Assembly: GCA_035946575.1 (NCBI GenBank)
Contig: DASYZG010000055.1
Coordinates: 1 to 21,517 of the forward strand
DNA length: 21,517 nucleotides
Direction: 5' to 3'
Source: Gp13-AA77 sp035946575
Lineage (GTDB): Bacteria > Acidobacteriota > Terriglobia > UBA7540
Both the position numbers and the translations under genes were made by a program. Below the pieces are notes generated by a model. That model did not search any database and was not told where the DNA came from. It worked only from the letters and a program-made list of their open reading frames with translations. This document shows, in pieces, positions 14,212 through 20,905 of this stretch (positions within the stretch are counted from its first letter, which is position 1; every line of letters begins with the position of its first letter).

Positions 14212-16719
14212 GTGACGTGGGCGGACAGAAAAGCTTGGCTGGCAGCTCTGCTCCTGCTGCTGCTCCTCGCGGCAGCGCGCGGCAAGGCTCATGCACAACA
14301 AGCCCCGGGCTCCGCCCAGCCGAATGCTGCCTCGGAGTCCAAGCTCACGCCGGGCACGCTCGCCGTAACCGTTCTTGATGAAACCAAAGTCGCGGTGCCG
14401 GCGGCGCATGTGACAGCGAGCGGCCCGGCGGGGAGCGGGAGTTGCGAAACCGACTACGCCGGCCGCTGCGAGATCGCCGGCCTCGCGCCCGGTGTTTACG
14501 AGCTGCGGGTGGAGAAGGAGAACTACTTTGCCGCGCTCGAGAAAAACGTGGGAATGAGCGCGAACGAAGGAGCCGCCGCCGACGTCACTCTGGCTCATCA
14601 GCGCGAGCTGGTCGAGCGGGTGAATGTGATCTACTCGGCGCCCCTGATCGATCCCCGGAAGACCACGCTGAGCAACACGCTCGATGAACACGACCTCATC
14701 GACCTGCCCTATACGGTCGACCGCGACCTGCTGTACTCCTTCCCCCTGCTGCCCGGCGCTCTGCCCGATGCCACGGCCCAAATTCACGTGGACGGTTCCG
14801 ACAGCCCGCAGACCATCTACCTGCTGGACGGATTCACCTTCAACGCGCCGGAAAGCCGGGATTATCTCAACAAGCTCAGTGTTGACGCTGTGCAATCCGT
14901 GTCGCTCGAGACCTCGCGCTATCCCGCGGAGTATTGGGGCGGATCGGGCGGCGTGCTCAGCGTCAACACCGGCATGGGCGACGATCACTTCCGGTTCGTG
15001 GGCACGAACTTCATTCCCGGCCTCACCGAAAATCACGGAATTCACGTCGGCAGCTTCTATCCGCGGTTCATGTTGACGGGTCCGTTGAAGAAGGGCAAAG
15101 CGTGGTTCCTGTTCGCACCTCAGGCGGAGTACGACCAGGCGTTCTTCACGGACTTGCCCGCCGGCCAGAACAGCATCCCCGCGTGGAGCTACAGCCCGCT
15201 GGCCAAGACCCAGGTGAATGTCTCCTCCAGCAGCATTCTCACCGGAATCTTCCTGTTCAACGGCTACGGCGCAAACCATATCGGCCTGTCGCAATTCACC
15301 CCTGTTCCCACCACGACGGATCTGAGGTCGAACCACCTTCTGGCTCTGAGGGACCAGACGTTCCTCGCCGGGGGAGCGGCTTTGGAGGCGGGATTCGCGG
15401 AGACCGCTTTCTACGCGCACGTCGCGCCCATGGGCGACCAGACGTATGTGCTCGGGCCGGCGGTGGCAAGCGGCAATTATTTCGAATCGTCGATCGCGCA
15501 CTCCGGACGCCTCGAGGGAATCGCCAACCTCATTGTGCCCGTGCACGCGGCGGGGGAGCACGAGCTGAAATTCGGTCTGAATCTTGACCGCATCACGTTC
15601 AGCCAATCGCTGGTCCGAAATCCTTTTGAGATCGTGCGCGCGGACGGGACGCTCGACCGGGCCGTCCGCTTTGCCGGTCCTTCGGCGCTCACCCGCGATA
15701 ATCTTGAGGCCGGCGCCTACGCCGAGGACCGCTGGACCGCGGGGAAGTGGCTGACGGTCTCGCCCGGCGTGCGGTTCGATTGGGACGAAATCGTGCGTAG
15801 CGTGGACGTATCGCCGCGCCTGGCCGCGAGTTATCTGCTCCGGCGGGGCGGAGACACGAAACTGGTGGGCGGCGTGGGAATCTATTATGACGCAACCAGC
15901 ATCGGCCTCCTCTCGCTGCCGCTTCAAGGCCAGCGCCTCGACACGTTCTATAACACGGCAGGCACCACACCCCTCGGTCCGCCGGTGGTCACGGAATTTC
16001 AATACACCCCCGGAACCTTGAAAGAGCCGTACGTGATCAATTGGAGCGGAGGAGTGGAGCGGAAGCTGCCCGGGTCGATCTATGCCGACTTCGAGTTCCT
16101 GGACAAGCGCGGTGACGACGGATTCGCTTACTTCAACGGCTGTAAGGTGATCGCCGGCTGCCTGAACGGCATGTTTCACCTGCTCAACGCGCAGACCACC
16201 TACTATCATGCCGGGCGCGTTACTGCACGTCATCAATTCAAGGGCGACCACTTCATCTTCGCCTCTTACACCGAGTCAAGAGCCAGGTCCAACGCCGGAC
16301 TGCAATTCAGCCTGGAGAACCCGCTCTACGGCCCACAGCTGCCGGGTCCGCTGTCCTGGGATTCGCCGCATCGATTCCTGTCCTGGGGATTCCTGCCTCT
16401 GGTGAGGGGCTACGATCTGGCTTATATTCTCGACGCGCGCAGCGGCTTCCCCTTCTACATCGTGAACCAGAACCAGCAACTCGTCGCCGGGCCCGGCGCC
16501 GACCGGTATCACGCCTACTTCTCGCTGGATCTTGCCGCGGAGAAGCGGTTCCATCTTTTCGGGTACCTCTGGGCGCTGCGCGCAGGCTTCGATAACATCA
16601 CGAACCGCCAGAATGCCGGGTACGTCGACAACAACATCGATTCTCCGCAGTTCCTTACCTTCAGCGCCGTTCAGGGGCGGTCGCTCACGGGCCGCATCAG
16701 GTTGCTCGGGCGGAAATGA
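14212..16719 (+). CDS. TonB-dependent-receptor-like outer-membrane protein with carboxypeptidase regulatory domain
   Basis: 835 residues from a GTG. Residues 1-28 are a signal peptide (leucine run, AHA cleavage). Residues ~47-128 are a carboxypeptidase-regulatory-like beta-sandwich (GTLAVTVLDETKVAVPAAHV, then LAPGVYELRVEKENY). Residues ~130-255 form a plug-like region (IHVDGSDSPQTIYLLDGFTF, AEYWGGSGGVLSVNTG). The rest has alternating beta-strand character and aromatic girdles expected of a barrel, ending FDNITNRQNAGYV...RIRLLGRK, without the usual C-terminal aromatic residue. Such proteins import large substrates, often glycans, with energy from TonB. At 835 residues it is shorter than the ~1100-residue Oar-like acidobacterial receptors. 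The GTG overlaps the TGA of a tiny ATGAACACGTGA frame, and GGGG lies ~11 bp upstream. Close sugar-enzyme genes suggest a carbohydrate substrate (inference). Confidence 0.85.
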   Translation: MTWADRKAWLAALLLLLLLAAARGKAHAQQAPGSAQPNAASESKLTPGTLAVTVLDETKVAVPAAHVTASGPAGSGSCETDYAGRCEIAGLAPGVYELRVEKENYFAALEKNVGMSANEGAAADVTLAHQRELVERVNVIYSAPLIDPRKTTLSNTLDEHDLIDLPYTVDRDLLYSFPLLPGALPDATAQIHVDGSDSPQTIYLLDGFTFNAPESRDYLNKLSVDAVQSVSLETSRYPAEYWGGSGGVLSVNTGMGDDHFRFVGTNFIPGLTENHGIHVGSFYPRFMLTGPLKKGKAWFLFAPQAEYDQAFFTDLPAGQNSIPAWSYSPLAKTQVNVSSSSILTGIFLFNGYGANHIGLSQFTPVPTTTDLRSNHLLALRDQTFLAGGAALEAGFAETAFYAHVAPMGDQTYVLGPAVASGNYFESSIAHSGRLEGIANLIVPVHAAGEHELKFGLNLDRITFSQSLVRNPFEIVRADGTLDRAVRFAGPSALTRDNLEAGAYAEDRWTAGKWLTVSPGVRFDWDEIVRSVDVSPRLAASYLLRRGGDTKLVGGVGIYYDATSIGLLSLPLQGQRLDTFYNTAGTTPLGPPVVTEFQYTPGTLKEPYVINWSGGVERKLPGSIYADFEFLDKRGDDGFAYFNGCKVIAGCLNGMFHLLNAQTTYYHAGRVTARHQFKGDHFIFASYTESRARSNAGLQFSLENPLYGPQLPGPLSWDSPHRFLSWGFLPLVRGYDLAYILDARSGFPFYIVNQNQQLVAGPGADRYHAYFSLDLAAEKRFHLFGYLWALRAGFDNITNRQNAGYVDNNIDSPQFLTFSAVQGRSLTGRIRLLGRK

Positions 16720-16767
16720 GATTCCAGGACATCGGCAACTCCGCCGCTTGGGAACGAATGATTCTCC

Positions 16768-17709
16768 TCACGCCTTGCCGATTACCAAGCGGTCGAAGCG
16801 CTGGCTCAGGTCGCGCAGATAAGCCTCGTCGCCTCCATCGAGCTCGGTGATGACGGTCCCGGAGTAGTGAATTTCCCGCAGCGCCTTGCGGACCTCGGGC
16901 CAATCCACATCGCCGTCGCCGAGGTTCACCCACTGGTAGCCGTCGTCGCGGCGTTTAAAGTCCTTGACGTGCATGTCGACGATACGGTTACCGAGCGTGC
17001 GGATCCAGTCCTGCGGATATCCGTACAGCACCACGTTGCCCACATCGAACCAGGCCTTTACCCAGGGGCTGTGGAATTCGTCCACGTAGGTGGCGAACTC
17101 CAGCGGGCTGAGCAGAAACTTGTTCCACACCTCTTCAAGCGCGATGACCACTTTGAGCTGCTCGGCCAGCGGCACGAGTTTACGGATCTGCGCCTGCGAG
17201 CGCTTCCAGGCGTCGCGATAGCTGATTTCAGCGTTGACCACCGCGGGCACCAGCAGGACGTACCTGGCGCCCCAGGAATTGGCGTTGTGCAGTGAGGTGC
17301 GCATGCCTTCGAGACTCTTCTCGACCACTTTGGGGTCGGCCGAGGAGAGCGGATACTTCCAGTGATCCATGTTCATCACGGAGTCGATACGCATGCCGGC
17401 GGTCTCGGCGGCGCGTTTGATCTCGAGGGCGTCCGCCGGCTTCGGCGTGGTGTTCACCTGCAGGGCTTCGAATCCGACGTTGCGCGCCAGTTTGAAGCGG
17501 TCGGTATAGCTGAGCCCTTTGGGGAGCATGTCCACAAGGATGCCCTTCTTGACGGGCAACGGGCCGGACGCCGCATCAGACGCCGGCGGAGCCAGTCCTG
17601 GCGAAGCGGCCGAAGCCTCTGCGACGCCCACCGATGCTGCGCCAAGACCCGCGGCACCGGCCGCGGCAATCGATGTTTTCAGGAAATCCCGCCGAGACGT
17701 GTTAGACAT
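16768..17709 (-). CDS. Tat-exported sugar phosphate isomerase/epimerase (xylose-isomerase-like TIM barrel)
   Basis: 313 residues from the ATG at 17709, which has GGAGGG 9 bases upstream; the TTG at 17718 abuts that site and is less likely. Residues 4-11 (TSRRDFLK) plus an Ala-rich stretch to ~36 form a twin-arginine signal, so the folded enzyme is exported to the periplasm. From residue ~56 the AP-endonuclease-2/xylose isomerase fold follows: DRFKLARNVGFEALQVNT, then VVIALEEVWNKF, KAWFDVGNVVLYG, RIVDMHVKDF and GTVITELDGGDEAY. E193, D222, H247 and E289 are the expected divalent-metal ligands. The reaction would be isomerisation or epimerisation of a free sugar or sugar acid. It is on the same strand as the oxidoreductase at 19444-20763, from which an IS701-type element now separates it. 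Confidence 0.9.
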   Translation of the reverse strand: MSNTSRRDFLKTSIAAAGAAGLGAASVGVAEASAASPGLAPPASDAASGPLPVKKGILVDMLPKGLSYTDRFKLARNVGFEALQVNTTPKPADALEIKRAAETAGMRIDSVMNMDHWKYPLSSADPKVVEKSLEGMRTSLHNANSWGARYVLLVPAVVNAEISYRDAWKRSQAQIRKLVPLAEQLKVVIALEEVWNKFLLSPLEFATYVDEFHSPWVKAWFDVGNVVLYGYPQDWIRTLGNRIVDMHVKDFKRRDDGYQWVNLGDGDVDWPEVRKALREIHYSGTVITELDGGDEAYLRDLSQRFDRLVIGKA

Positions 17710-17809
17710 GAGATTCAACCCTCCGCTGTCGGCCTTGATCCTCGTCGTCTCTCATCCGCCTTGACGAACCTGGCTTCGAAGCGCGCATCCATTCGAGCCT
17801 GGTTTAAGG

Positions 17810-17813
17810 CTAG
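17810..17813. repeat. CTAG target-site duplication, left of IS701
   Basis: CTAG directly before the left inverted repeat; its partner is at 19273-19276. Removing the element and one CTAG restores a continuous MITE left end. Confidence 0.8.
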
Positions 17814-17830
17814 TACTACTGTGTTACAAA
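17814..17830. repeat. IS701 left terminal inverted repeat
   Basis: TACTACTGTGTTACAAA; pairs with the right end at 19256-19272 with one mismatch (C versus T at position 14). A GATATC -10-like box lies just inside (17835-17840), so the transposase promoter is at the element edge. Confidence 0.85.
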
Positions 17831-17848
17831 ATGTGATATCCTGCGGCT

Positions 17849-19168
17849 ATGAGCGCCGTCATTCCGGCGCCAGGCCCGCAGGAGAAGCGCTTTGCGGCTT
17901 ACATGGATGGCCTGGCGCAAGCCGCAGAGCACGCCGACCGCCGGATTCCCTTGCGAAATTACTGCATGGGGTTGCTGTTGCCGGGGGAGCGCAAGAGCGT
18001 GGAGCCCATGGCGGCACGCTTGGCCCCCGAAAACGTGCGACGCGTCCATCAGTCTCTGCACCATTTGGTGGCGGACGCACCCTGGAGCGATGAGGCGATG
18101 TTGCAGCAGGTGCGCCGCTACGTCCTGCCCGCTATGGAAAGGTCGGGACCCGTGGTGTGCTGGATCGTGGATGACACGGGATTTCCCAAAAAAGGCACCC
18201 ACTCGGTCGGGGTGGCCCGGCAGTATTGCGGCCAGGTGGGCAAACAGGAGAACTGCCGAGTGGCGGTGAGTCTCTCGGTTGCGACCTGGACTTCCAGCCT
18301 GCCCATTGCTTGGCGACTCTACTTGCCGGAGGGCTGGGCCCGGAAGGGCAAGCCCCGACAGCAAGCGGGAGTTCCTGAGGAGGTGGAGTTTCAAACCAAG
18401 CCCCAGATGGCGCTGGAGCAGATTCGCCGAGCGGTCGAGGAAGGGATTCCCTCGGGTGTGGTCGTGGCCGACGCCGGCTATGGGATCGACAGCCAGTTTC
18501 GCGCGGGCCTGACCGAACTGGGGCTGGAGTACGTGCTCGGGGTGCAATCGTCCACCACGGTGTGGGAACCCGGGCAGCAGCCTCTGCCTGCCCAGCCTTG
18601 GAAAGGAAGAGGCCGACCCCCTCGATTGCTGCGCCGCGATCGGGAACATCGCCCCCTCCCCGTGAAGCAGTTGGCACTGGCCTTGCCGGCTTCGGCCTGG
18701 AAGGGAGTGACTTGGCGCCAAGGCAGCGCACGAACCCTGCGCTCGCGTTTTGCAGCCGTGCGCCTGCGTCCGGCCCATCGGGATTACTGGCAGGCCGAAC
18801 CCCATCCGGAAGAGTGGTTGCTCATCGAATGGCCGCGAGGGGAAGCCGAGCCCACCAAGTACTGGCTTTCGACCCTGCCCGCCGAGACCTCCCTCCCCAA
18901 CCTGGTCAAGCTGGCCAAACAGCGCTGGATCATTGAGCGCGACTATCAGGAACTCAAGCAGGAGCTGGGGCTGGGGCATTACGAAGGCCGAGGCTGGCGT
19001 GGATTTCATCATCACGGCACGCTCTGTATCGCCGCCTATGGGTTCCTGGTCGCCGAGCGGAACCGTTTTTCCCCCTCCGCTCGTGCCGGCCATCTCGGAC
19101 TACCGAAGCCGGAGATCCCGCCTGACTTCCAGCCCCGCGGCTCGCCGCCTTCGTCCCGAGCGGCATAA
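17849..19168 (+). CDS. IS701-family transposase (DDE_5), C-terminus frameshifted
   Basis: 439 residues as read. The catalytic core is complete: CWIVDDTGFPKKGTHSVGVA (104-123, first Asp), GVVVADAGYGIDSQF (203-217, second Asp at 208) and ERDYQELKQELGLGHYEGRG (363-382, catalytic Glu). These are the conserved blocks of IS701-type DDE transposases, which cut and paste the element in the nucleoid. The ATG at 17849 has no ribosome site, and a GATATC box sits 8 bases before it, so a leaderless message is likely. The frame ends in an atypical tail, PRGSPPSSRAA, while the normal family C-terminus continues one base out of frame to 19262. Deleting a single C in GCCTT at ~19147-19151 would give PRGSPLRPERHNP and a full-length protein of ~470 residues. 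Activity without the ~35-residue tail is uncertain. Confidence 0.9.
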   Translation: MSAVIPAPGPQEKRFAAYMDGLAQAAEHADRRIPLRNYCMGLLLPGERKSVEPMAARLAPENVRRVHQSLHHLVADAPWSDEAMLQQVRRYVLPAMERSGPVVCWIVDDTGFPKKGTHSVGVARQYCGQVGKQENCRVAVSLSVATWTSSLPIAWRLYLPEGWARKGKPRQQAGVPEEVEFQTKPQMALEQIRRAVEEGIPSGVVVADAGYGIDSQFRAGLTELGLEYVLGVQSSTTVWEPGQQPLPAQPWKGRGRPPRLLRRDREHRPLPVKQLALALPASAWKGVTWRQGSARTLRSRFAAVRLRPAHRDYWQAEPHPEEWLLIEWPRGEAEPTKYWLSTLPAETSLPNLVKLAKQRWIIERDYQELKQELGLGHYEGRGWRGFHHHGTLCIAAYGFLVAERNRFSPSARAGHLGLPKPEIPPDFQPRGSPPSSRAA

Positions 19169-19262
19169 TCCTTGTTCGATCGCCACCCTCCGGCAACGGC
19201 TCGCTCGTTACTTAGTCCGGCAGCTTCCTTGCTGCCCTTTTTGCGGCGCCGTACGTTTATAA
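19150..19262 (+). pseudogene. out-of-frame C-terminal tail of the IS701 transposase
   Basis: This frame reads LRPERHNPCSIATLRQRLAR then YLVRQLPCCPFCGAVRL and stops at TAA inside the right inverted repeat. The RPERHNP, SIATLR and LPxCPFC pieces are the usual end of IS701 transposases, so this is the displaced tail of the gene at 17849-19168. It has no start codon of its own in context. Confidence 0.7.
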
Positions 19263-19272
19263 CACAGTAGTA
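19256..19272. repeat. IS701 right terminal inverted repeat
   Basis: Reverse complement reads TACTACTGTGTTATAAA, matching the left end with one mismatch. It contains the stop codon of the displaced transposase tail and is followed by CTAG at 19273-19276. Confidence 0.85.
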
Positions 19273-19400
19273 CTAGCAGGCTGCTGAAAAAGCGTGTAGC
19301 GGCGGCTTCAGGCCGCCACGCGTGTATTGGGAGAGTTGGACTTATGGCGAGATAAACTCGCCGCTACGCTCCTCAAACCGTGTTTTTCGGCAGCCTGCTA
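19273..19400. repeat. 128-bp MITE-like element with nested palindromes
   Basis: The ends are a 19-bp inverted repeat, CTAGCAGGCTGCTGAAAAA on the left and its complement on the right (one mismatch). Inside are a second inverted pair (AGCGTGTAGCGGCG near 19291-19304; CGCCGCTACGCT at 19359-19370) and two separate hairpins (GGCGGC/GCCGCC at 19301-19317; GGCGAG/CTCGCC at 19346-19362). There is no reading frame. This is the structure of a non-autonomous miniature inverted-repeat element; a TA or CTAG target duplication cannot be told apart from the palindromic end. It lies just after the stop of the oxidoreductase gene and could also act as a transcript 3' structure. Confidence 0.75.
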
Positions 19401-19443
19401 GAAGAAAGTCGACCGTCTTTTCCATGTTCATCGACCTTCCGTC

Positions 19444-20763
19444 TCACCCCCGATAATTCAGCTTCTCCAGATCAATCCCGGACTGCCACGCTTCGGTCGA
19501 CCCCATCAGGTCATCCCAGGTGACGGGCTTGTTGGTGTAGGCCGCCGTGCGTCCCAGCATGCAGGTGAGCGCCGAAATCGCGCCTTGCTCGGCCTGATTG
19601 TGAAACTGGCCGCTGGTGATGCTCTCCACGAAAGCCTTCTTCTTTTCGGGATCGGCCTCGGCGAGATTGTCGGAGAACTTGCCGGTGGCCGAGAACTGTC
19701 CGCCGCCCGCGGACTGGGTTGCTCCCTCCGGATGCCAGGCTTCATCACCCCAGATACCGAGCGGTCCCGCGTAGGGAGATTGCGAAGTTCCCTTGGTGCC
19801 GAAGAAGCGCTCGGTGACGTCGAACCAGCCCTTGTTGAACTGCGTGGAGCTGAAAGTCACGGCGACCTCATTCGGGTAGTAGAAGACCAGGTTGTAATGG
19901 CTGTAGGCGGTGTCGCCCGCGGGGCGCCCTTCGGTGCCGCCGGTGGCCGCCGCCTTCACCGGATGATCCTGCAGAACCCAGTTGCAGATGTCGATGGCAT
20001 GGATGTTCTGTTCGACAATGATGTCGCCGGAGAGCACGCGATCGTGCACCCAATTGCGCAGACGGCGCTCCTCAGGCGTGGCATTCGGCCACGCCGGCCG
20101 GTCGATGTAGCCGGCGATATAATGCGCTTCGCCCGAGGCAATCAGGCCAAGGGCGCCGCCGTGAATGCGCCGGACCATCTCTACGAACATCGGGCAACTG
20201 CGGATCTGAAATCCGACGTCGAGACTCAGCTTGCCCTGCGCCTGCCTGCCGATGTCGATCACTTTGTTCGCGCCCGGCACGTCTACGGCCACCGGCTTCT
20301 CGCAGTAGACGTGTTTGCCGGCGGCGACCACGGTCTCAAGATGCTGGACGTGGAAGATCGGTGGCGTGGCGATCACGATGGCATCCACGCCGTTCGAGGC
20401 CGCGATCTCCTGGTAGGCATTGGGTCCGAGGAACAGCTGCGATGCGTCAATGGCCGCGTAGCCTTTGCCCTGCTGATACTGATCGAAATGCTGGCGGCCC
20501 TTCTGCAGCTGGTCTTGAAAAAGATCGCCGAGCGCCGTCACGCGCGCGCCGCCGGTATCGATGAGATTAGTGGCGTCTTCGGTTCCGCGCCCGCCGCAGC
20601 CCAGCAGCCCGACGCGCACGGCGGAGTTCGCCTGCGTGCCGCGGACCAGTCCCGGCTTGAGGATCATGAAACCCGCTGCCGCCGCTGCCGTGGTGCCGAT
20701 GAACTGGCGACGATTCGGCGCCTTGTTGCTCTGGTTTGTTGATGTTGCTTCAGTCTGACGCAT
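19444..20763 (-). CDS. Tat-exported Gfo/Idh/MocA-family oxidoreductase
   Basis: 439 residues. The ATG at 20763 follows a perfect AGGAGGT site 4 bases upstream. Residues 17-24 (NRRQFIGT) with the hydrophobic AAAAAGFMIL stretch form a twin-arginine signal. The Rossmann domain starts VRVGLLGCGGRG (49-60) and includes IATPPIFHVQH (131-141) and the family CEKPVAVDV motif (154-162, EKP). The C-terminal sugar-binding domain has EQNIHAIDICNW (251-262), with H255 and D258 in the catalytic position. Enzymes of this group oxidise or reduce sugars and sugar alcohols with NAD(P); export by Tat implies a cofactor that stays bound, as in glucose-fructose oxidoreductase. It is probably upstream in the original transcript of the isomerase gene at 16768-17709. 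The substrate is unknown. Confidence 0.93.
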   Translation of the reverse strand: MRQTEATSTNQSNKAPNRRQFIGTTAAAAAGFMILKPGLVRGTQANSAVRVGLLGCGGRGTEDATNLIDTGGARVTALGDLFQDQLQKGRQHFDQYQQGKGYAAIDASQLFLGPNAYQEIAASNGVDAIVIATPPIFHVQHLETVVAAGKHVYCEKPVAVDVPGANKVIDIGRQAQGKLSLDVGFQIRSCPMFVEMVRRIHGGALGLIASGEAHYIAGYIDRPAWPNATPEERRLRNWVHDRVLSGDIIVEQNIHAIDICNWVLQDHPVKAAATGGTEGRPAGDTAYSHYNLVFYYPNEVAVTFSSTQFNKGWFDVTERFFGTKGTSQSPYAGPLGIWGDEAWHPEGATQSAGGGQFSATGKFSDNLAEADPEKKKAFVESITSGQFHNQAEQGAISALTCMLGRTAAYTNKPVTWDDLMGSTEAWQSGIDLEKLNYRG

Positions 20764-20801
20764 GGATACCTCCTGGCGAAGGAACTCAGCTTGAGTAGAG
20801 A

Positions 20802-20807
20802 ATTATA
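20802..20807 (-). promoter_or_regulatory. -10 box (TATAAT) upstream of the oxidoreductase gene
   Basis: The minus strand reads AGTTATAATTC, a perfect TATAAT 38 bases before the ATG at 20763. The position 17 bp upstream (GTACTT) is a poor -35 box, so an activator may be needed or the match may be fortuitous in an AT-rich patch. Confidence 0.4.
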
Positions 20808-20822
20808 ACTGATTTGAGACGG

Positions 20823-20900
20823 CAAGTACGCGTCCCCGAATTTCCGCGTTATGACGGGACCGCGCGGGTTGCGCCGCTGCAGGCCTCGTGTCCCCGAAAT
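20823..20900 (-). repeat. two partial copies of an ATTCGGGGACRC repeat
   Basis: On the minus strand AAATTCGGGGACGCGTACTT (20843-20824) and GATTTCGGGGACACGAGG (20901-20884) share the core TTCGGGGACRC in direct orientation, ~50 bp apart, between the citrate synthase and oxidoreductase genes. From memory, AATTCGGGGACACCATACTT-like sequences are a widespread REP-type repeat linked to Y1 (TnpA-REP) transposases; no such transposase is in the window. Confidence 0.45.
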
Positions 20901-20905
20901 CGTAC

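Larger units (their letters stand above)
17814..19272 (+). mobile_element. IS701-family insertion sequence, complete ends, 1459 bp
   Basis: The element encodes an IS701-type DDE transposase and is bounded by 17-bp imperfect terminal inverted repeats: left TACTACTGTGTTACAAA (17814-17830), right (read inward) TACTACTGTGTTATAAA, one mismatch. Both ends are flanked by CTAG (17810-17813 and 19273-19276), which fits the 4-bp YTAR target duplication known for this family. It inserted between two sugar-enzyme genes in opposite orientation to them, exactly at the CTAG that begins the MITE-like element. Intact ends and target duplications suggest a fairly recent insertion, though the transposase carries a frameshift near its end. 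Confidence 0.9.

Noticed and set aside
14077..16251. Very long minus-strand open frame (part of a 786-codon frame) antisense to the receptor gene
   Set aside because: The plus-strand protein has a signal peptide and domain order; the antisense reading is rich in Arg/Ala/Gly/Val with no recognisable domain, as expected for shadow frames in GC-rich DNA. Only its last ~60 codons (13891-14076), outside the receptor gene, resemble a real protein.
17816..19093. 425-codon minus-strand frame opposite the transposase
   Set aside because: The opposite strand carries the complete DDE transposase; this frame has no domain or ribosome site.
19585..20742. 385-codon plus-strand frame opposite the oxidoreductase
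   Set aside because: Shadow of a certain Gfo/Idh/MocA gene; no protein-like features.
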